Positions 25,375-35,475 of a DNA stretch of 64,000 bases are shown here, piece after piece. The notes under the pieces are model-generated. The model was not told the origin of the DNA, did no database searches, and saw only the letters and a program-made list of their open reading frames with translations. The stretch's first letter is position 1, and each line of letters starts with the position of its first letter. The stretch comes from Thalassovita litoralis (GTDB taxonomy: Bacteria > Pseudomonadota > Alphaproteobacteria > Rhodobacterales > Rhodobacteraceae), in contig NZ_FXTO01000010.1 of the NCBI RefSeq assembly GCF_900182725.1, positions 1-64,000 of the forward strand, read 5' to 3'. The position numbers and the translations under genes are program-made.

Positions 25375-25943
25375 GCCGCTTTTTCTGGGTTCGCCACGGC
25401 CCCACCCATGCCAAAGCTATGGTGGGCTGGACCGACCTGCCCGCCGATCTGTCAGATACCGCACTGCTGGGCCGTGTGCGGGATCACCTGCCGGACAATG
25501 CCCTGATCATTTCATCGGATCTGGTGCGGGCAGTTGACACCGCCACCGCGATTACCGGGGATCGACACCGCCTGCCGCATGATCCGGCATTGCGGGAAAT
25601 CAATTTCGGCGCGTGGGAAATGAAGCGCTACCATGAAATCGACGATCAGGATCACGCCCGCGCCTATTGGGAACAGCCCGGCGATATTCACCCACCACAG
25701 GGCGAAAGCTGGAATCAGGTCCGCGCCCGTGTTGATGGCGCGGTGGATCGTCTACTTGCCCAATATCCGGGGCGCGATTTCGTGGCTGTTACGCATTTTG
25801 GCGTGATCCTGACACAGGTCCAAAAGGCGCTGAACATCCCGGCGACGCGGGCGTTTTCCCATAAAATTGACAACCTGTCCGTCACCGAAATCCGCCTGTC
25901 AGACGGGCAGTGGCAAGCCGCGTCAATCAATCATCTTCCGTGA
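25371..25943 (+). CDS. histidine phosphatase family protein (CobC-like)
   Basis: A 190-aa phosphoglycerate mutase-like phosphatase. The catalytic RHG motif is in FWVRHGPTH (His9), with the second conserved histidine in VAVTHFGVIL and the acid in LREINFGAWEM. Coupling to cobU by a 4-base overlap suggests alpha-ribazole-5'-phosphate phosphatase activity in cobalamin synthesis. That role is inferred from position, because the family is broad. Confidence 0.85.
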   Translation: MSRFFWVRHGPTHAKAMVGWTDLPADLSDTALLGRVRDHLPDNALIISSDLVRAVDTATAITGDRHRLPHDPALREINFGAWEMKRYHEIDDQDHARAYWEQPGDIHPPQGESWNQVRARVDGAVDRLLAQYPGRDFVAVTHFGVILTQVQKALNIPATRAFSHKIDNLSVTEIRLSDGQWQAASINHLP

Positions 25944-26023
25944 TATATACCCCCCACAACAATTCACTTTTCCTGATATCACACTCATTCTACGCTGCGC
26001 CCATTATTCAGAAAGGGCAAAGC

Positions 26024-26716
26024 ATGAGTTACGAGCTATTCATCGGGGACAGAACTTTTTCCAGTTGGTCCTTACGCGGCTGGTTGATGTTTGAAAAATT
26101 CGGCCTGCCCCACACCGTCCATATGGTTGGGCTGTATGATGGCACGATGGCGCAGGATTTGGCCGATCTGGCCCCGGCCCGTCTGGTTCCCGCCATGCGC
26201 ACCCCCGATGGGATCGTTGTGGGGGAAACGCTGGCGATGGCCGAAACGCTGGCGGAACGCCACCCGGACGCCGGGCTGTGGCCCACCAATCCCGCCGCGC
26301 GGGCGCTGGCGCGCTGGCTGTCGGCGGAAATGCACGCCGGGTTCGGCGCCTTGCGTAGCGCCTGCCCGATGCAACTGCTGCACCAATATGATGGCTTTAC
26401 CCCCAGCGATGCCGTGCTGGCCGACCTGACCCGGATCACCGAGTTGTGGACATTGGCCCGCACCCGCCACGGCGCGGATGGCCCTTGGTTATTCGGACGC
26501 TATTCGCTGGCTGATGCCTTCTATGCCCCTGTTGCGGCGCGGATTGCGGGGTATGATTTGCCGGTCAGCGATTTGGCGCAGGATTATGTGCAAACCACAT
26601 TGGCCGATCCGGCCTTTTGCGAATGGCGGGCAATGGGGCTGACCAAATCCTATGATCCGGTCCCCTATGCGATGGACCTGCCAACGCGCCCGTGGCCCGG
26701 TCCCGACGCGCGTTAA
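26024..26716 (+). CDS. glutathione S-transferase family protein
   Basis: A 230-aa protein with an N-terminal thioredoxin-like domain (YELFIGDRTFSSWSLRGWLM, where the Ser residues sit at the usual glutathione-activating position) and an all-helical C-terminal domain. The conserved cis-proline segment is PARLVPAMRTPDG. ATG 26024 has a GAAAGGG site, and longer frames overlapping the phosphatase are unlikely. Related proteins conjugate glutathione or isomerise substrates such as maleylpyruvate. No substrate can be proposed. Confidence 0.88.
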   Translation: MSYELFIGDRTFSSWSLRGWLMFEKFGLPHTVHMVGLYDGTMAQDLADLAPARLVPAMRTPDGIVVGETLAMAETLAERHPDAGLWPTNPAARALARWLSAEMHAGFGALRSACPMQLLHQYDGFTPSDAVLADLTRITELWTLARTRHGADGPWLFGRYSLADAFYAPVAARIAGYDLPVSDLAQDYVQTTLADPAFCEWRAMGLTKSYDPVPYAMDLPTRPWPGPDAR

Positions 26717-26775
26717 CCATTCCTCAATCTTCCTGCGGCTAAGGTTCCGTTAACCTTGGTGGAAGGGGATCAAAC

Positions 26776-28293
26776 ATGGTGGCGCGGGCCTATACCGTCG
26801 CGTTCGAGGGCGTCACCGCCCGCCCGGTCGAAGTGCAATGCGCCGTCAGCCCCGGTATGCCCGCGTTTTCCATCGTGGGCCTGCCGGACAAAGCCGTATC
26901 AGAAGCCCGCGAACGGGTACGGTCGGCGCTGGCGGCGATGGCCATTGCCCTGCCTTCGAAACGGATCACCATCAACCTATCCCCCGCCGACCTGCCGAAA
27001 GAGGGCAGCCATTTCGATCTGCCCATCGCCCTTGCCCTGTTGGCCGCGCTGGAAATCATCCCCAAAGACGCCGCCGAAGGCACCACCGCATTGGGTGAAC
27101 TGTCGCTGGACGGGTCTTTGGTGCCTGTGATCGGGGCGCTTCCTGCGGCAATGGCCGCCGCCGAAGCGGACAGGATGCTGCTATGCCCCAGCGCCTCGGG
27201 GGCCGAGGCTGCATGGGTCGGGGCCTGTCAGGTGATCGCCCCCGCTGGTCTGGCCGAAGTGGTCCGCCACTATACCGGCCAATCCCCCTTGCCCCCCGCA
27301 CAACCGGGCGAGGTCACATCTGCCCTGCAATCCCGCTGTCTGCGCGATGTCAAAGGACAGGAACGCGCCAAACGCGCCTTGGAAATCGCCGCCGCCGGGC
27401 GGCATCACCTGATGCTGGTCGGCACGCCCGGATCGGGCAAATCCATGCTGGCCGCCCGTCTGCCCGGCATCCTGCCCCCGCTAACGGCGGCAGAGGCCTT
27501 GGAAACCTCGATGATACATTCGCTGGCCGGGCTGCTGGACGAAGGCGGAATTTCCCGCACCCGCCCGTTCCGCGAACCGCATCACACGGCCTCGATGGCG
27601 GCGATTGTTGGCGGCGGACGTGGGGCAAAACCCGGCGAAATCAGTCTGGCCCACAATGGCGTACTGTTCATGGATGAATTCCCGGAATTTCCGCGGACCG
27701 TTCTGGAAACCCTGCGCCAGCCCATTGAAACAGGTCAGGTCATGGTGGCCCGCGCCAATGCCCATGTGAAATATCCCTGCCGTTTCATGCTGATTGCCGC
27801 CGCGAACCCCTGCAAATGCGGGTATCTGTCCGATCCCGCCCGCGCCTGCACCCGCGCCCCGATCTGCGGACAGGATTACATGGGCCGGATCAGCGGCCCG
27901 CTGATGGACCGTTTCGATCTGCGGGTCGAGGTGCCGCCGGTCGCCTTTACCGATCTGGATTTGCCGCCTTCAGGGGATCGTTCTGCCGATGTGGCCGCGC
28001 GCGTGGCACAGGCCCGCGCCATACAGGCGGATCGGTATGCCCGCGACGGCGCGGCCCATCAAAATGCCGATATCGAAGGGGCGTTGCTGGAACGGGTTGC
28101 GACCCCGGACAATGCGGGCAAGAATTTACTGGGCCGTGTGGCCGAACGGTTCAGCCTGTCGGCACGGGGGTATCACCGCGTCTTGCGCGTGGCCCGCACC
28201 ATTGCCGATCTGGATGGCGATGACGCCGTGCGCCGCGCCCATGTGGCCGAAACGGTATCTTTCCGGCTTAGCGCGCAACCTGACGCGCAATAG
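26776..28293 (+). CDS. YifB/ComM-type Mg-chelatase-like AAA ATPase
   Basis: A 505-aa protein. The N-terminal Lon-like fold spans about residues 20-140. The AAA domain has Walker A GTPGSGKSM, Walker B VLFMDEFPEF and the PCRFMLIAAANPC sensor segment. The C-terminal helical domain is present. ComM homologues act as hexameric helicases promoting branch migration during natural transformation; the E. coli homologue is called YifB. The 3' end overlaps the convergent esterase gene by 26 bases. Confidence 0.92.
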   Translation: MVARAYTVAFEGVTARPVEVQCAVSPGMPAFSIVGLPDKAVSEARERVRSALAAMAIALPSKRITINLSPADLPKEGSHFDLPIALALLAALEIIPKDAAEGTTALGELSLDGSLVPVIGALPAAMAAAEADRMLLCPSASGAEAAWVGACQVIAPAGLAEVVRHYTGQSPLPPAQPGEVTSALQSRCLRDVKGQERAKRALEIAAAGRHHLMLVGTPGSGKSMLAARLPGILPPLTAAEALETSMIHSLAGLLDEGGISRTRPFREPHHTASMAAIVGGGRGAKPGEISLAHNGVLFMDEFPEFPRTVLETLRQPIETGQVMVARANAHVKYPCRFMLIAAANPCKCGYLSDPARACTRAPICGQDYMGRISGPLMDRFDLRVEVPPVAFTDLDLPPSGDRSADVAARVAQARAIQADRYARDGAAHQNADIEGALLERVATPDNAGKNLLGRVAERFSLSARGYHRVLRVARTIADLDGDDAVRRAHVAETVSFRLSAQPDAQ

Positions 28294-29182
28294 CCGCCGC
28301 AATCCGGCGCAAATCCCGGTCCGCCTCTGGCGCAAACCGCCAGAAAAACGGCCAGACATGTGGCAGATCATGGCCGTGGATCAGATCGACCGCTGCGCCC
28401 TGCGCAATCAGCCGTTCCTGCAATCGCAAGGTATCATCTTCCAGAATCTCTGTATCACTAACCGCCAGCAACACAGGCCCGACCCCGCTGAAATCTGCGA
28501 ATAAGGGCGAGGCATGGGGATCATGCGGGGCTGCCCCTTGCAAATACATGTCGCGCAATTCTTCCAGCCGCGACACAGGCAGCATCACATCCGCCCGCGC
28601 ATTACGCCGGATCGACGCCCCGGCAAAGGTCATATCCGTAAAAGGCGACAGCGCATAGGTCAGCGCCGGTTGCCGCATCCCCGCCGCATTGATTTGTGAC
28701 AGAAGCGACAGCGCCAATCCGCCACCGGCACTGTCACCGCCCAGAATGATCGGACCCTGCACCTGATCACACAGGGCGCGATAGGTGGTCAGCGCATCCT
28801 GTACCGCGGCCGGGAACGGATATTCGGGGGCCAGTCGGTAATTTGGTAAATAAACGGGCAGCCCGGTCAATTGCGACAGCCGCCCCAGCATCCCCCGATG
28901 GGTCCGGGCAGACCCGAATACATAAGCCCCACCATGAAAATGCAGGATTGCGCCGGGGCCGTCCCCCTTGATCCGCAACGCCGACACCCCGTTCAGGTTC
29001 ACCCGTTCGGATTGCGTGCCGCGTGGGGCGCGAAACAAAAGCCGCGCCTTGCGTTCAAAACTGTCCCGCACCTCTACCGGGTCCTGAACCCGCGCCAGAT
29101 ACCGTTTTTCTGTCAGGCGCAGGCACAGGTTCAGCAGATGGCGGCGCAGGCTCACGCCCGTTTTGCCTCGATCGCTTCCCAA
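28268..29182 (-). CDS. alpha/beta hydrolase of the HSL esterase family
   Basis: A 304-aa carboxylesterase-like enzyme. The oxyanion-hole motif is [11 protein letters not shown] near residues 82-92 and the nucleophile motif GGDSAGGG near 150. The Asp and His of the triad lie in SDTEILEDD and LPHVWPFFW. No signal peptide, so it is cytoplasmic. The reading frame starts 31 bases inside the end of gshB, which suggests a shared transcript; a later internal start is possible. Substrate unknown. Confidence 0.85.
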   Translation of the reverse strand: MGSDRGKTGVSLRRHLLNLCLRLTEKRYLARVQDPVEVRDSFERKARLLFRAPRGTQSERVNLNGVSALRIKGDGPGAILHFHGGAYVFGSARTHRGMLGRLSQLTGLPVYLPNYRLAPEYPFPAAVQDALTTYRALCDQVQGPIILGGDSAGGGLALSLLSQINAAGMRQPALTYALSPFTDMTFAGASIRRNARADVMLPVSRLEELRDMYLQGAAPHDPHASPLFADFSGVGPVLLAVSDTEILEDDTLRLQERLIAQGAAVDLIHGHDLPHVWPFFWRFAPEADRDLRRIAAAIARQVAR

Positions 29183-30087
29183 ATCAGTTTCGCCGTATTG
29201 GTGCCGTCGAACCGTTCCAGTTCCTGAATCCCCGTGGGCGAGGTCACGTTGATTTCCGTCAGATAATCACCGATCACGTCAATCCCCACGAAAATCTGGC
29301 CTTTTTCTTTCAGCCGCGGGCCAATCGTGGCGCAGATTTCCAAATCGCGCTCTGTCAGCCCGATCTTTTCAGGCCGCCCGCCCACATGCATGTTGGACCG
29401 GGTTTCCCCCGCCTGCGGCACACGGTTGATTGCCCCCACGGGTTCGCCATCCACCAGAATAACCCGCTTGTCCCCCTTGCTGACCGCAGGCAGATATTTC
29501 TGCACAATCAGCGGTTCGCGCGAAAACCCGGTGAACAGTTCATGCAAGGATGACAGGTTCCGGTCGCTTTCCGTCAGCCGGAACACCCCCGCCCCGCCAT
29601 TGCCATACAGCGGTTTCAGGATCACATCGCCATGTTTTTCCTTGAACGCCCGGATCGTCCCCAGATCACGGGCAATCGTGGTGGGCGGCATCAATTGCGG
29701 GAAATCCAGAATCATCAGCTTTTCAGGATAGTTCCGCACCCAAAACGGATCATTGACCACAAGCGTCTTGGGATGAATCCGCTCTAGCAGGTGGGTCGTG
29801 GTGATATAGAACATATCAAACGGCGGGTCCTGCCGCAGCCAGACCACATCAAATTCGGACAGATCCACCACCTGTTCTTCGCCCAGCGCGTAATGATCCC
29901 CCTCGACCCGCTGCACGGTCAGCGGCCATCCCCGCGCGGTGACACGGCCTTCTTCATAGGCCAGCTTGTCAGGTGTGTAATAAAACAGCTCGTGCCCACG
30001 CGCCTGCGCCTCCAGCGCGATACGGAACGTGCTGTCAGCGTTGATGTTAATCGGCCCGATTGGGTCCATCTGAAAGGCGATTTTCAT
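29152..30087 (-). CDS. gshB: glutathione synthetase
   Basis: A 311-aa ATP-grasp ligase joining glycine to gamma-glutamylcysteine. Start at 30087 gives [19 protein letters not shown], the family N-terminus. ATP-grasp elements include [17 protein letters not shown] and [14 protein letters not shown]. Part of the minus-strand block rsmI-yraN-gshB, a conserved order in Alphaproteobacteria. Confidence 0.95.
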   Translation of the reverse strand: MKIAFQMDPIGPININADSTFRIALEAQARGHELFYYTPDKLAYEEGRVTARGWPLTVQRVEGDHYALGEEQVVDLSEFDVVWLRQDPPFDMFYITTTHLLERIHPKTLVVNDPFWVRNYPEKLMILDFPQLMPPTTIARDLGTIRAFKEKHGDVILKPLYGNGGAGVFRLTESDRNLSSLHELFTGFSREPLIVQKYLPAVSKGDKRVILVDGEPVGAINRVPQAGETRSNMHVGGRPEKIGLTERDLEICATIGPRLKEKGQIFVGIDVIGDYLTEINVTSPTGIQELERFDGTNTAKLIWEAIEAKRA

Positions 30088-30144
30088 GCGCAGTCCCCTT
30101 GGTTGCTTGCCCCTTACATGGCGCAAGGTGTGGGGGGAGGCAAA

Positions 30145-30570
30145 TCAGAAATGCCCAAACGCGTTTTCAAGGATCAGTATCCGCCCTGTCTGGTCGCAAC
30201 AGGCCAGATCAAAACGCAGGTCCGTCAGCCCCCCGTCCGGTTCATGGATCAGGTATTCTTCGGCCGCTTTGTGAATGCGTTTCATCTGGGCTGGGCGTAA
30301 ATGAGAAATTGCCGTATCCAGATCGCGGGATGCTTTGACTTCGACAAAAACCAACACCGGGCCATCGCGCAGGATCAGATCAATTTCCCCGGCTTTCCCC
30401 CGCCACCTGCGGCGCTGCACATCGGCGCCGCGCCGGATATATTCCCGCACCACCTGATTTTCCGCTGCCTGTCCAAACAGGTACGCCCGCGCCCCCCGGC
30501 GACGACGGGCCACGCCCGGCCCGGCAACAACAGAACCGGCACCACAATCACCATCGAAAAAATCCGGCAT
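30145..30570 (-). CDS. YraN family protein (UPF0102)
   Basis: A 141-aa protein with a predicted nuclease-like fold. The conserved GKAGEIDLILRDGP and VFVEVKASRD segments give the D...E-x-K arrangement of PD-(D/E)xK enzymes, and the RRRWRG run precedes it. Activity of the family is not established. It sits between rsmI and gshB. Confidence 0.88.
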   Translation of the reverse strand: MPDFFDGDCGAGSVVAGPGVARRRRGARAYLFGQAAENQVVREYIRRGADVQRRRWRGKAGEIDLILRDGPVLVFVEVKASRDLDTAISHLRPAQMKRIHKAAEEYLIHEPDGGLTDLRFDLACCDQTGRILILENAFGHF

Positions 30571-30584
30571 GGATCGTCATCCCG

Positions 30585-31442
30585 TCAGGGGGCCAGTTTC
30601 AGGGCCAGTTGATAGACCTGCCGCCGGGGTAATCCTGTCTGCTGTGCCACCTTATCAGCCGCATCCCGGACCGTTCCATCAGACAAGGCTTGCTTAACCA
30701 ATTCTTCTAAGTCCGATTCGCTAATATTCGGTAAACCCGGACGGTCAATCAGCACCACGATTTCACCTTTCAGCGCCCGTTCAGCGCAGATATCGGCCAA
30801 TTCAGACAGTGGCGCGCGGATCACCTCTTCGAATTTCTTGGTCAACTCGCGGCAAACAGCGGCCTCACGTTCGGCCCCCAGCACCTCGGCGGCATCGCGC
30901 AGCATCGCCGCAATGCGTTTGGGTGATTCGTAAAACACCAGCGTTCCCGGCACGTCCTTCAGCCCCCGCAGCGCGGTTTTCCGCTGACCGGAACTGTTGG
31001 GCAAAAATCCGTTAAAGAAAAACCTGTCTGTCGGCAGCCCGCCCACAGTCAGCGCCGTAATCACCGCCGACGGGCCGGGCGCGGATACCACCGGGACCCC
31101 TTCGGCGCGGGCGGCGCGGGCCAGATCAAACCCCGGATCGGCCACCATTGGCGTTCCCGCCTCGGACCCGTAGGCCACCGATTTCCCCTCGGCCAGCAAG
31201 GCCATGATACGCGGGCGCATCTGGCTGCCATTGTGATCGTGATAGCTCAAAACCGGACGATCACGCAGCGCCACGCCGTGAATATCCATCAGCTTGCGCA
31301 GGCTGCGCGTATCCTCGGCCACCAGTACATCGGCAGAGGCCAGAATATCCAGCGCCCGCAGCGTAATATCCCGTGCCGTGCCAATCGGCGTGGCAATCAG
31401 GTACAGGCCCGGCAACAACGAAGCAATTTGCGGATTCAACAC
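30585..31442 (-). CDS. rsmI: 16S rRNA (cytidine-1402-2'-O)-methyltransferase
   Basis: A 285-aa SAM-dependent methyltransferase of the tetrapyrrole-methylase fold that modifies C1402 in the ribosomal decoding centre. Recognisable elements are GLYLIATPIGTARDITLRAL, VAEDTRSLRKLM, LSYHDHNG, GSEAGTPMVADPGF and RFFFNGFLP. It is divergent from the LpoA-like lipoprotein gene, as in many Proteobacteria. Confidence 0.95.
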   Translation of the reverse strand: MLNPQIASLLPGLYLIATPIGTARDITLRALDILASADVLVAEDTRSLRKLMDIHGVALRDRPVLSYHDHNGSQMRPRIMALLAEGKSVAYGSEAGTPMVADPGFDLARAARAEGVPVVSAPGPSAVITALTVGGLPTDRFFFNGFLPNSSGQRKTALRGLKDVPGTLVFYESPKRIAAMLRDAAEVLGAEREAAVCRELTKKFEEVIRAPLSELADICAERALKGEIVVLIDRPGLPNISESDLEELVKQALSDGTVRDAADKVAQQTGLPRRQVYQLALKLAP

Positions 31443-31527
31443 TGGACCCCTTCCACACGGTGTCTATTATCGGGCCTTGAAAACCCAGGGCATCATACCG
31501 CCCGCCCAAAGGGAGTAAAACCTTTCG

Positions 31528-32703
31528 ATGCTTGCCATTTTATCTGCACCCCGCAAATTGATCGCCTATGTATTCGCGGCGCTTAGCCTGATCGTGCTAT
31601 CCGCCTGTGAGCCCCTGCCCGGTGGCGGCGGTCCGCTGATCAATACCCAAACCCCTGTACCCGTTGCCCTGTTGGTGCCACGCGGCGGGGGCAATTCCGG
31701 GGATGATATTCTGGCGCAAAGTCTGGAAAATGCGGCCAAGCTGGCGATTTCCGATCTGGAAGGCGTGAAAATCGATCTGCGTGTTTATGCTACCGCTGGC
31801 GATCCCGGCACCGCGCAATCGCAGGCTATCAAAGCCGTGAACGATGGCGCGAAAATCATCCTTGGCCCGGTTTACAGTGCCGAAGCCAACGCCGTGGCTG
31901 TTGGTGTCGCCTCCAAAGGCGTGAATGTCCTGTCGTTTTCCAATAATGCCACGGTTGCAGGTGGAAACCTGTTCATTCTTGGTCCGACCTTTGACAACAC
32001 CGCCAGACGGCTGGTGCGCTACGCCGCAACTCAGGCCAAGGGCAATATCGTGATTGCCCATGACACCAATCTGGCCGGGGAACTGGGCAAAAACGCCATT
32101 CAAACCGCAATCGGCCAAACCGGCGGTACATCTATGTCGGCGGCTGTGGGCTACGAGTTTTCGCAACAGGGCGTGGTTGCCGCAATCCCGCAAATCCGTC
32201 AGGCTGTCCAGAACGGCGCGGCGAATGCGCTGTTCCTGACCGCCAATACCGACGGGGCGCTTCCCCTTGTCACACAGCTATTGTCCGAAGCCGGGGTAAA
32301 CCCGCAAACCACCCAGTATATCGGCCTGACCCGTTGGGACGTGCCGCCGCAAACGCTGGAACTGCCCGGCGTACAGGGTGCATGGTTCGCCATGCCCGAC
32401 CCCACCATGACCCAACGCTTCAGCAGCCGCTACGCACAGGCCTATGGCGGGCAACCCCATACCATTGGCGGGCTGGCTTATGATGGCATCGCAGCCATCG
32501 GCGCGCTGGTGAAGGCCGGACACAGCAATGCACTGACCGGCGCGGCGCTGACCCAAGGGGCCGGTTTCCAAGGGGTGAACGGCATATTCCGGCTGTTCAA
32601 CGATGGTACGAATGAACGTGGTCTGGCTGTGGCCCAGATCCAGAACAAGCGGGTCGTGATCATTGATCAGGCCCCGCGCAGCTTCGCCGGCGGCGGGCTT
32701 TGA
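31528..32703 (+). CDS. penicillin-binding protein activator, LpoA-like lipoprotein
   Basis: A 391-aa lipoprotein. The signal sequence ends in the lipobox LSAC with cysteine at about residue 27. The mature part is a type I periplasmic-binding-protein fold (VPVALLVPRGGGNSGDD; LGPVYSAEANAVAVG; VLSFSNNATVAGGN). E. coli LpoA activates PBP1A. This shorter protein lacks the N-terminal TPR half, as usual in Alphaproteobacteria, so the activity is inferred. It is followed by glnD after 15 bases. Confidence 0.85.
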   Translation: MLAILSAPRKLIAYVFAALSLIVLSACEPLPGGGGPLINTQTPVPVALLVPRGGGNSGDDILAQSLENAAKLAISDLEGVKIDLRVYATAGDPGTAQSQAIKAVNDGAKIILGPVYSAEANAVAVGVASKGVNVLSFSNNATVAGGNLFILGPTFDNTARRLVRYAATQAKGNIVIAHDTNLAGELGKNAIQTAIGQTGGTSMSAAVGYEFSQQGVVAAIPQIRQAVQNGAANALFLTANTDGALPLVTQLLSEAGVNPQTTQYIGLTRWDVPPQTLELPGVQGAWFAMPDPTMTQRFSSRYAQAYGGQPHTIGGLAYDGIAAIGALVKAGHSNALTGAALTQGAGFQGVNGIFRLFNDGTNERGLAVAQIQNKRVVIIDQAPRSFAGGGL

Positions 32704-32718
32704 CACAAAGAACGAGTC

Positions 32719-35475
32719 ATGAAAGACATGCCTGAAGCGCCGGACAGCCTGATCTGTCCGGCAACTGACATTTTCAACGCCCCCCATGTGGATCAGCAAA
32801 TCGCCGACGCCACCGCGGGCCTGAAAGACCCAACCGACATTCGCGCCGTTGTGGTGCCGATCCTGATGCAAGCCCGCAAGGACGGGATGGACGCCATCGC
32901 GGCGGCCTTTGCCGATCAGCCCTTTGCGGCGCGCCCCACGACCCGCGCCTATACATGGCTGACCGATTGCATCGTGGTCACGGCGATGGATGTCGCCACG
33001 CGGCTGTTATCCCCGGCAGCGCCGAACGAGCGGCTGGCGCTGATTGCCGTGGGGGGATATGGGCGGGGGGAAATGGCCCCCTATTCCGATGTGGACCTGC
33101 TGTTCCTGACCCCGCAGAAAATCACCGAATGGGCGGAAACCGTGATCGAATCCATGCTGTATATCCTGTGGGATTTGCGGCTGAAGGTCGGTCATTCCTC
33201 GCGCACGGTCAAAGATTGCATTCGCTTGGGCAAAGAGGATTTTACCATCCGCACCGCCCTGCTGGAACACCGGGTTCTGACCGGGGATCATGCGCTGGCC
33301 AAGGAACTGGACCAGAAACTATGGTCTGACCTGTTCAAAAACACCGCCCCCGAATTTATCGAGGCCAAGCTGGCCGAACGCGACGCCCGCCATATGCGGC
33401 AGGGGGGGCAGCGCTACGTTGTGGAACCCAATGTCAAAGAGGGCAAGGGCGGTCTGCGCGACCTGCAATCGCTGTTCTGGATTTCCAAATATCTGCACCG
33501 CGTTCAAAACACCGAAGAACTGGTCCGGCTGAAAGTCTTTACCGCCGACGAATACCAAACCTTCATCCGGGCCGAGGATTTCCTGTGGGCCGTGCGTTGC
33601 CACCTGCACCTGATCACCAAACGCGCAGCGGATCAGCTGACCTTCGATCTGCAAGTCGAAGTGGCAGACCGCATGGGCTACAAGGACAAGGGCGGGCGCC
33701 GCGCGGTCGAACATTTCATGCAGGACTATTTCCGCCACGCCACTGCCACCGGCGACCTGACCCGCATTTTCCTGACCAAACTGGAAGCAATGCACGTCAA
33801 AAGCGGCCCGCTTTTGGAACGCATCTTCCGCCGGACCCCCAAAACCAAACCGGGTTACAAGGTCATCCATAACCGTCTGGCCGTGGAAAACGAAAAGAAG
33901 TTCCTGTCGGACAAAATGAACCTGCTGCGCCTGTTCGAAGAAGGCTTGCGCACCGGGATGCTGATCCACCCCGATGCCATGCGTCTGGTCACGGCGAACC
34001 TGCATCTGATCGACGACGACATGCGCACCACGCGCGAAGCGCAGCGCATTTTTCTGGACCTGCTGCTGAAACACGGCAACCCGGAACGCGCCCTGCGGCG
34101 GATGAATGAGCTGGGGATTCTGGCCGCCTTTATCCCCGAATTTGAACCGATCGTGGCGATGATGCAGTTCAATATGTACCACCATTACACGGTGGACGAA
34201 CACATCATCCAGTGCATCAAGGTACTTAGCGAAATCGAACACGGCGATCTGGTCGAAGAATTGCCGGTTGCCAGCAGCATTCTGGAAAACGGCGTCAATC
34301 GGCGCGTGCTGTATATCGCCCTGTTACTGCATGACATCGGCAAGGGCCGGGACGAGGATCACTCGGTCCTTGGGGCGCAAATCGCCCGCAAGGTGGCCCC
34401 GCGTCTGGGGCTGAACAAGGTGGAATGCGAAACCGTGGAATGGCTGGTGCGGTATCACCTGCTGATGTCCGACATGGCGCAAAAACGCGATCTGTCGGAC
34501 CCCCGCACCCTGCGCGATTTCGCCAAGGCCGTGAAAAACCGCAAGCGGCTGGACCTGCTGACAGTGCTGACTGTCTGTGACATTCGCGGTGTCGGGCCGG
34601 GGACGTGGAACAACTGGAAAGCCATGCTGCTGCGCCAGTTGCACCGTGAAACCGCGCAGGCATTGGAACACGGGCTAGAGGAACTGAACCGTGAAAACCG
34701 CGGTGCCGAAGCCCGCCGCCAGTTGCGCGAAGCCCTGGATGGTTGGGACCCGGCCGCCCTGCGCCACGAAAGCGGTCGCCATTATGCCCCCTATTGGCAG
34801 GGCTTAGATACCGCGACACAGGTGATTTTCGCCAACCTTCTGCGCGATATCCCCGATGACGAGGTGAGGATTGACCTGCATCTGGACGCGGACCGCGATG
34901 CCACCCGCGCCTGTTTCGCGCTGGTCGACCATCCCGGCATCTTTTCGCGTCTGGCCGGGGCACTGGCACTGGTCGGGGCCAACGTGGTCGATGCCCGCAC
35001 CTATACATCGAATGACGGGTACGCCACGGCTGCATTCTGGATTCAGGACGCCGATGGCCACCCCTATGAACAGGCCCGCCTGTCCCGTCTGCGCCAGATG
35101 ATCCTGAAAACCCTGAAGGGCGAGATCGTGGCGACCGAAGCCATCAAATCACGCGATAAGATCAAGAAACGGGAACGCGCCTTCAAGGTGCCGACCTCGA
35201 TCATGTTCGATAATGAAGGATCGGAAATCTACACGATTATCGAGGTTGATACACGCGACCGCCCCGGCCTGCTGTTCGATCTGACCCGCACGCTGGCCAA
35301 TAACAACGTCTATATTGCCAGTGCCGTGATTGCGACCTATGGCGAACAGGTCGTGGATACGTTCTATGTCAAAGACATGTTTGGGCTGAAATTCCATTCA
35401 GCCGCCAAGCAAAAGGCACTGGAACGCAAACTGCGCGAAGCCATCGACAAAGGTGTTGAAAGGGCGATTTCGTGA
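32719..35475 (+). CDS. glnD: [protein-PII] uridylyltransferase / uridylyl-removing enzyme
   Basis: A 918-aa nitrogen sensor that modifies PII proteins according to glutamine. The nucleotidyltransferase motif GGYGRGEMAPYSDVDLLFL is near residues 112-130. The HD domain appears as LLLHDIGKGRDEDHS near 535-550. Two ACT domains cover the C-terminal 200 residues (FALVDHPGIFSRLAGALA; VDTRDRPGLLFDLTRTLA). Full length. Its stop overlaps the murJ GTG start. Confidence 0.96.
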   Translation: MKDMPEAPDSLICPATDIFNAPHVDQQIADATAGLKDPTDIRAVVVPILMQARKDGMDAIAAAFADQPFAARPTTRAYTWLTDCIVVTAMDVATRLLSPAAPNERLALIAVGGYGRGEMAPYSDVDLLFLTPQKITEWAETVIESMLYILWDLRLKVGHSSRTVKDCIRLGKEDFTIRTALLEHRVLTGDHALAKELDQKLWSDLFKNTAPEFIEAKLAERDARHMRQGGQRYVVEPNVKEGKGGLRDLQSLFWISKYLHRVQNTEELVRLKVFTADEYQTFIRAEDFLWAVRCHLHLITKRAADQLTFDLQVEVADRMGYKDKGGRRAVEHFMQDYFRHATATGDLTRIFLTKLEAMHVKSGPLLERIFRRTPKTKPGYKVIHNRLAVENEKKFLSDKMNLLRLFEEGLRTGMLIHPDAMRLVTANLHLIDDDMRTTREAQRIFLDLLLKHGNPERALRRMNELGILAAFIPEFEPIVAMMQFNMYHHYTVDEHIIQCIKVLSEIEHGDLVEELPVASSILENGVNRRVLYIALLLHDIGKGRDEDHSVLGAQIARKVAPRLGLNKVECETVEWLVRYHLLMSDMAQKRDLSDPRTLRDFAKAVKNRKRLDLLTVLTVCDIRGVGPGTWNNWKAMLLRQLHRETAQALEHGLEELNRENRGAEARRQLREALDGWDPAALRHESGRHYAPYWQGLDTATQVIFANLLRDIPDDEVRIDLHLDADRDATRACFALVDHPGIFSRLAGALALVGANVVDARTYTSNDGYATAAFWIQDADGHPYEQARLSRLRQMILKTLKGEIVATEAIKSRDKIKKRERAFKVPTSIMFDNEGSEIYTIIEVDTRDRPGLLFDLTRTLANNNVYIASAVIATYGEQVVDTFYVKDMFGLKFHSAAKQKALERKLREAIDKGVERAIS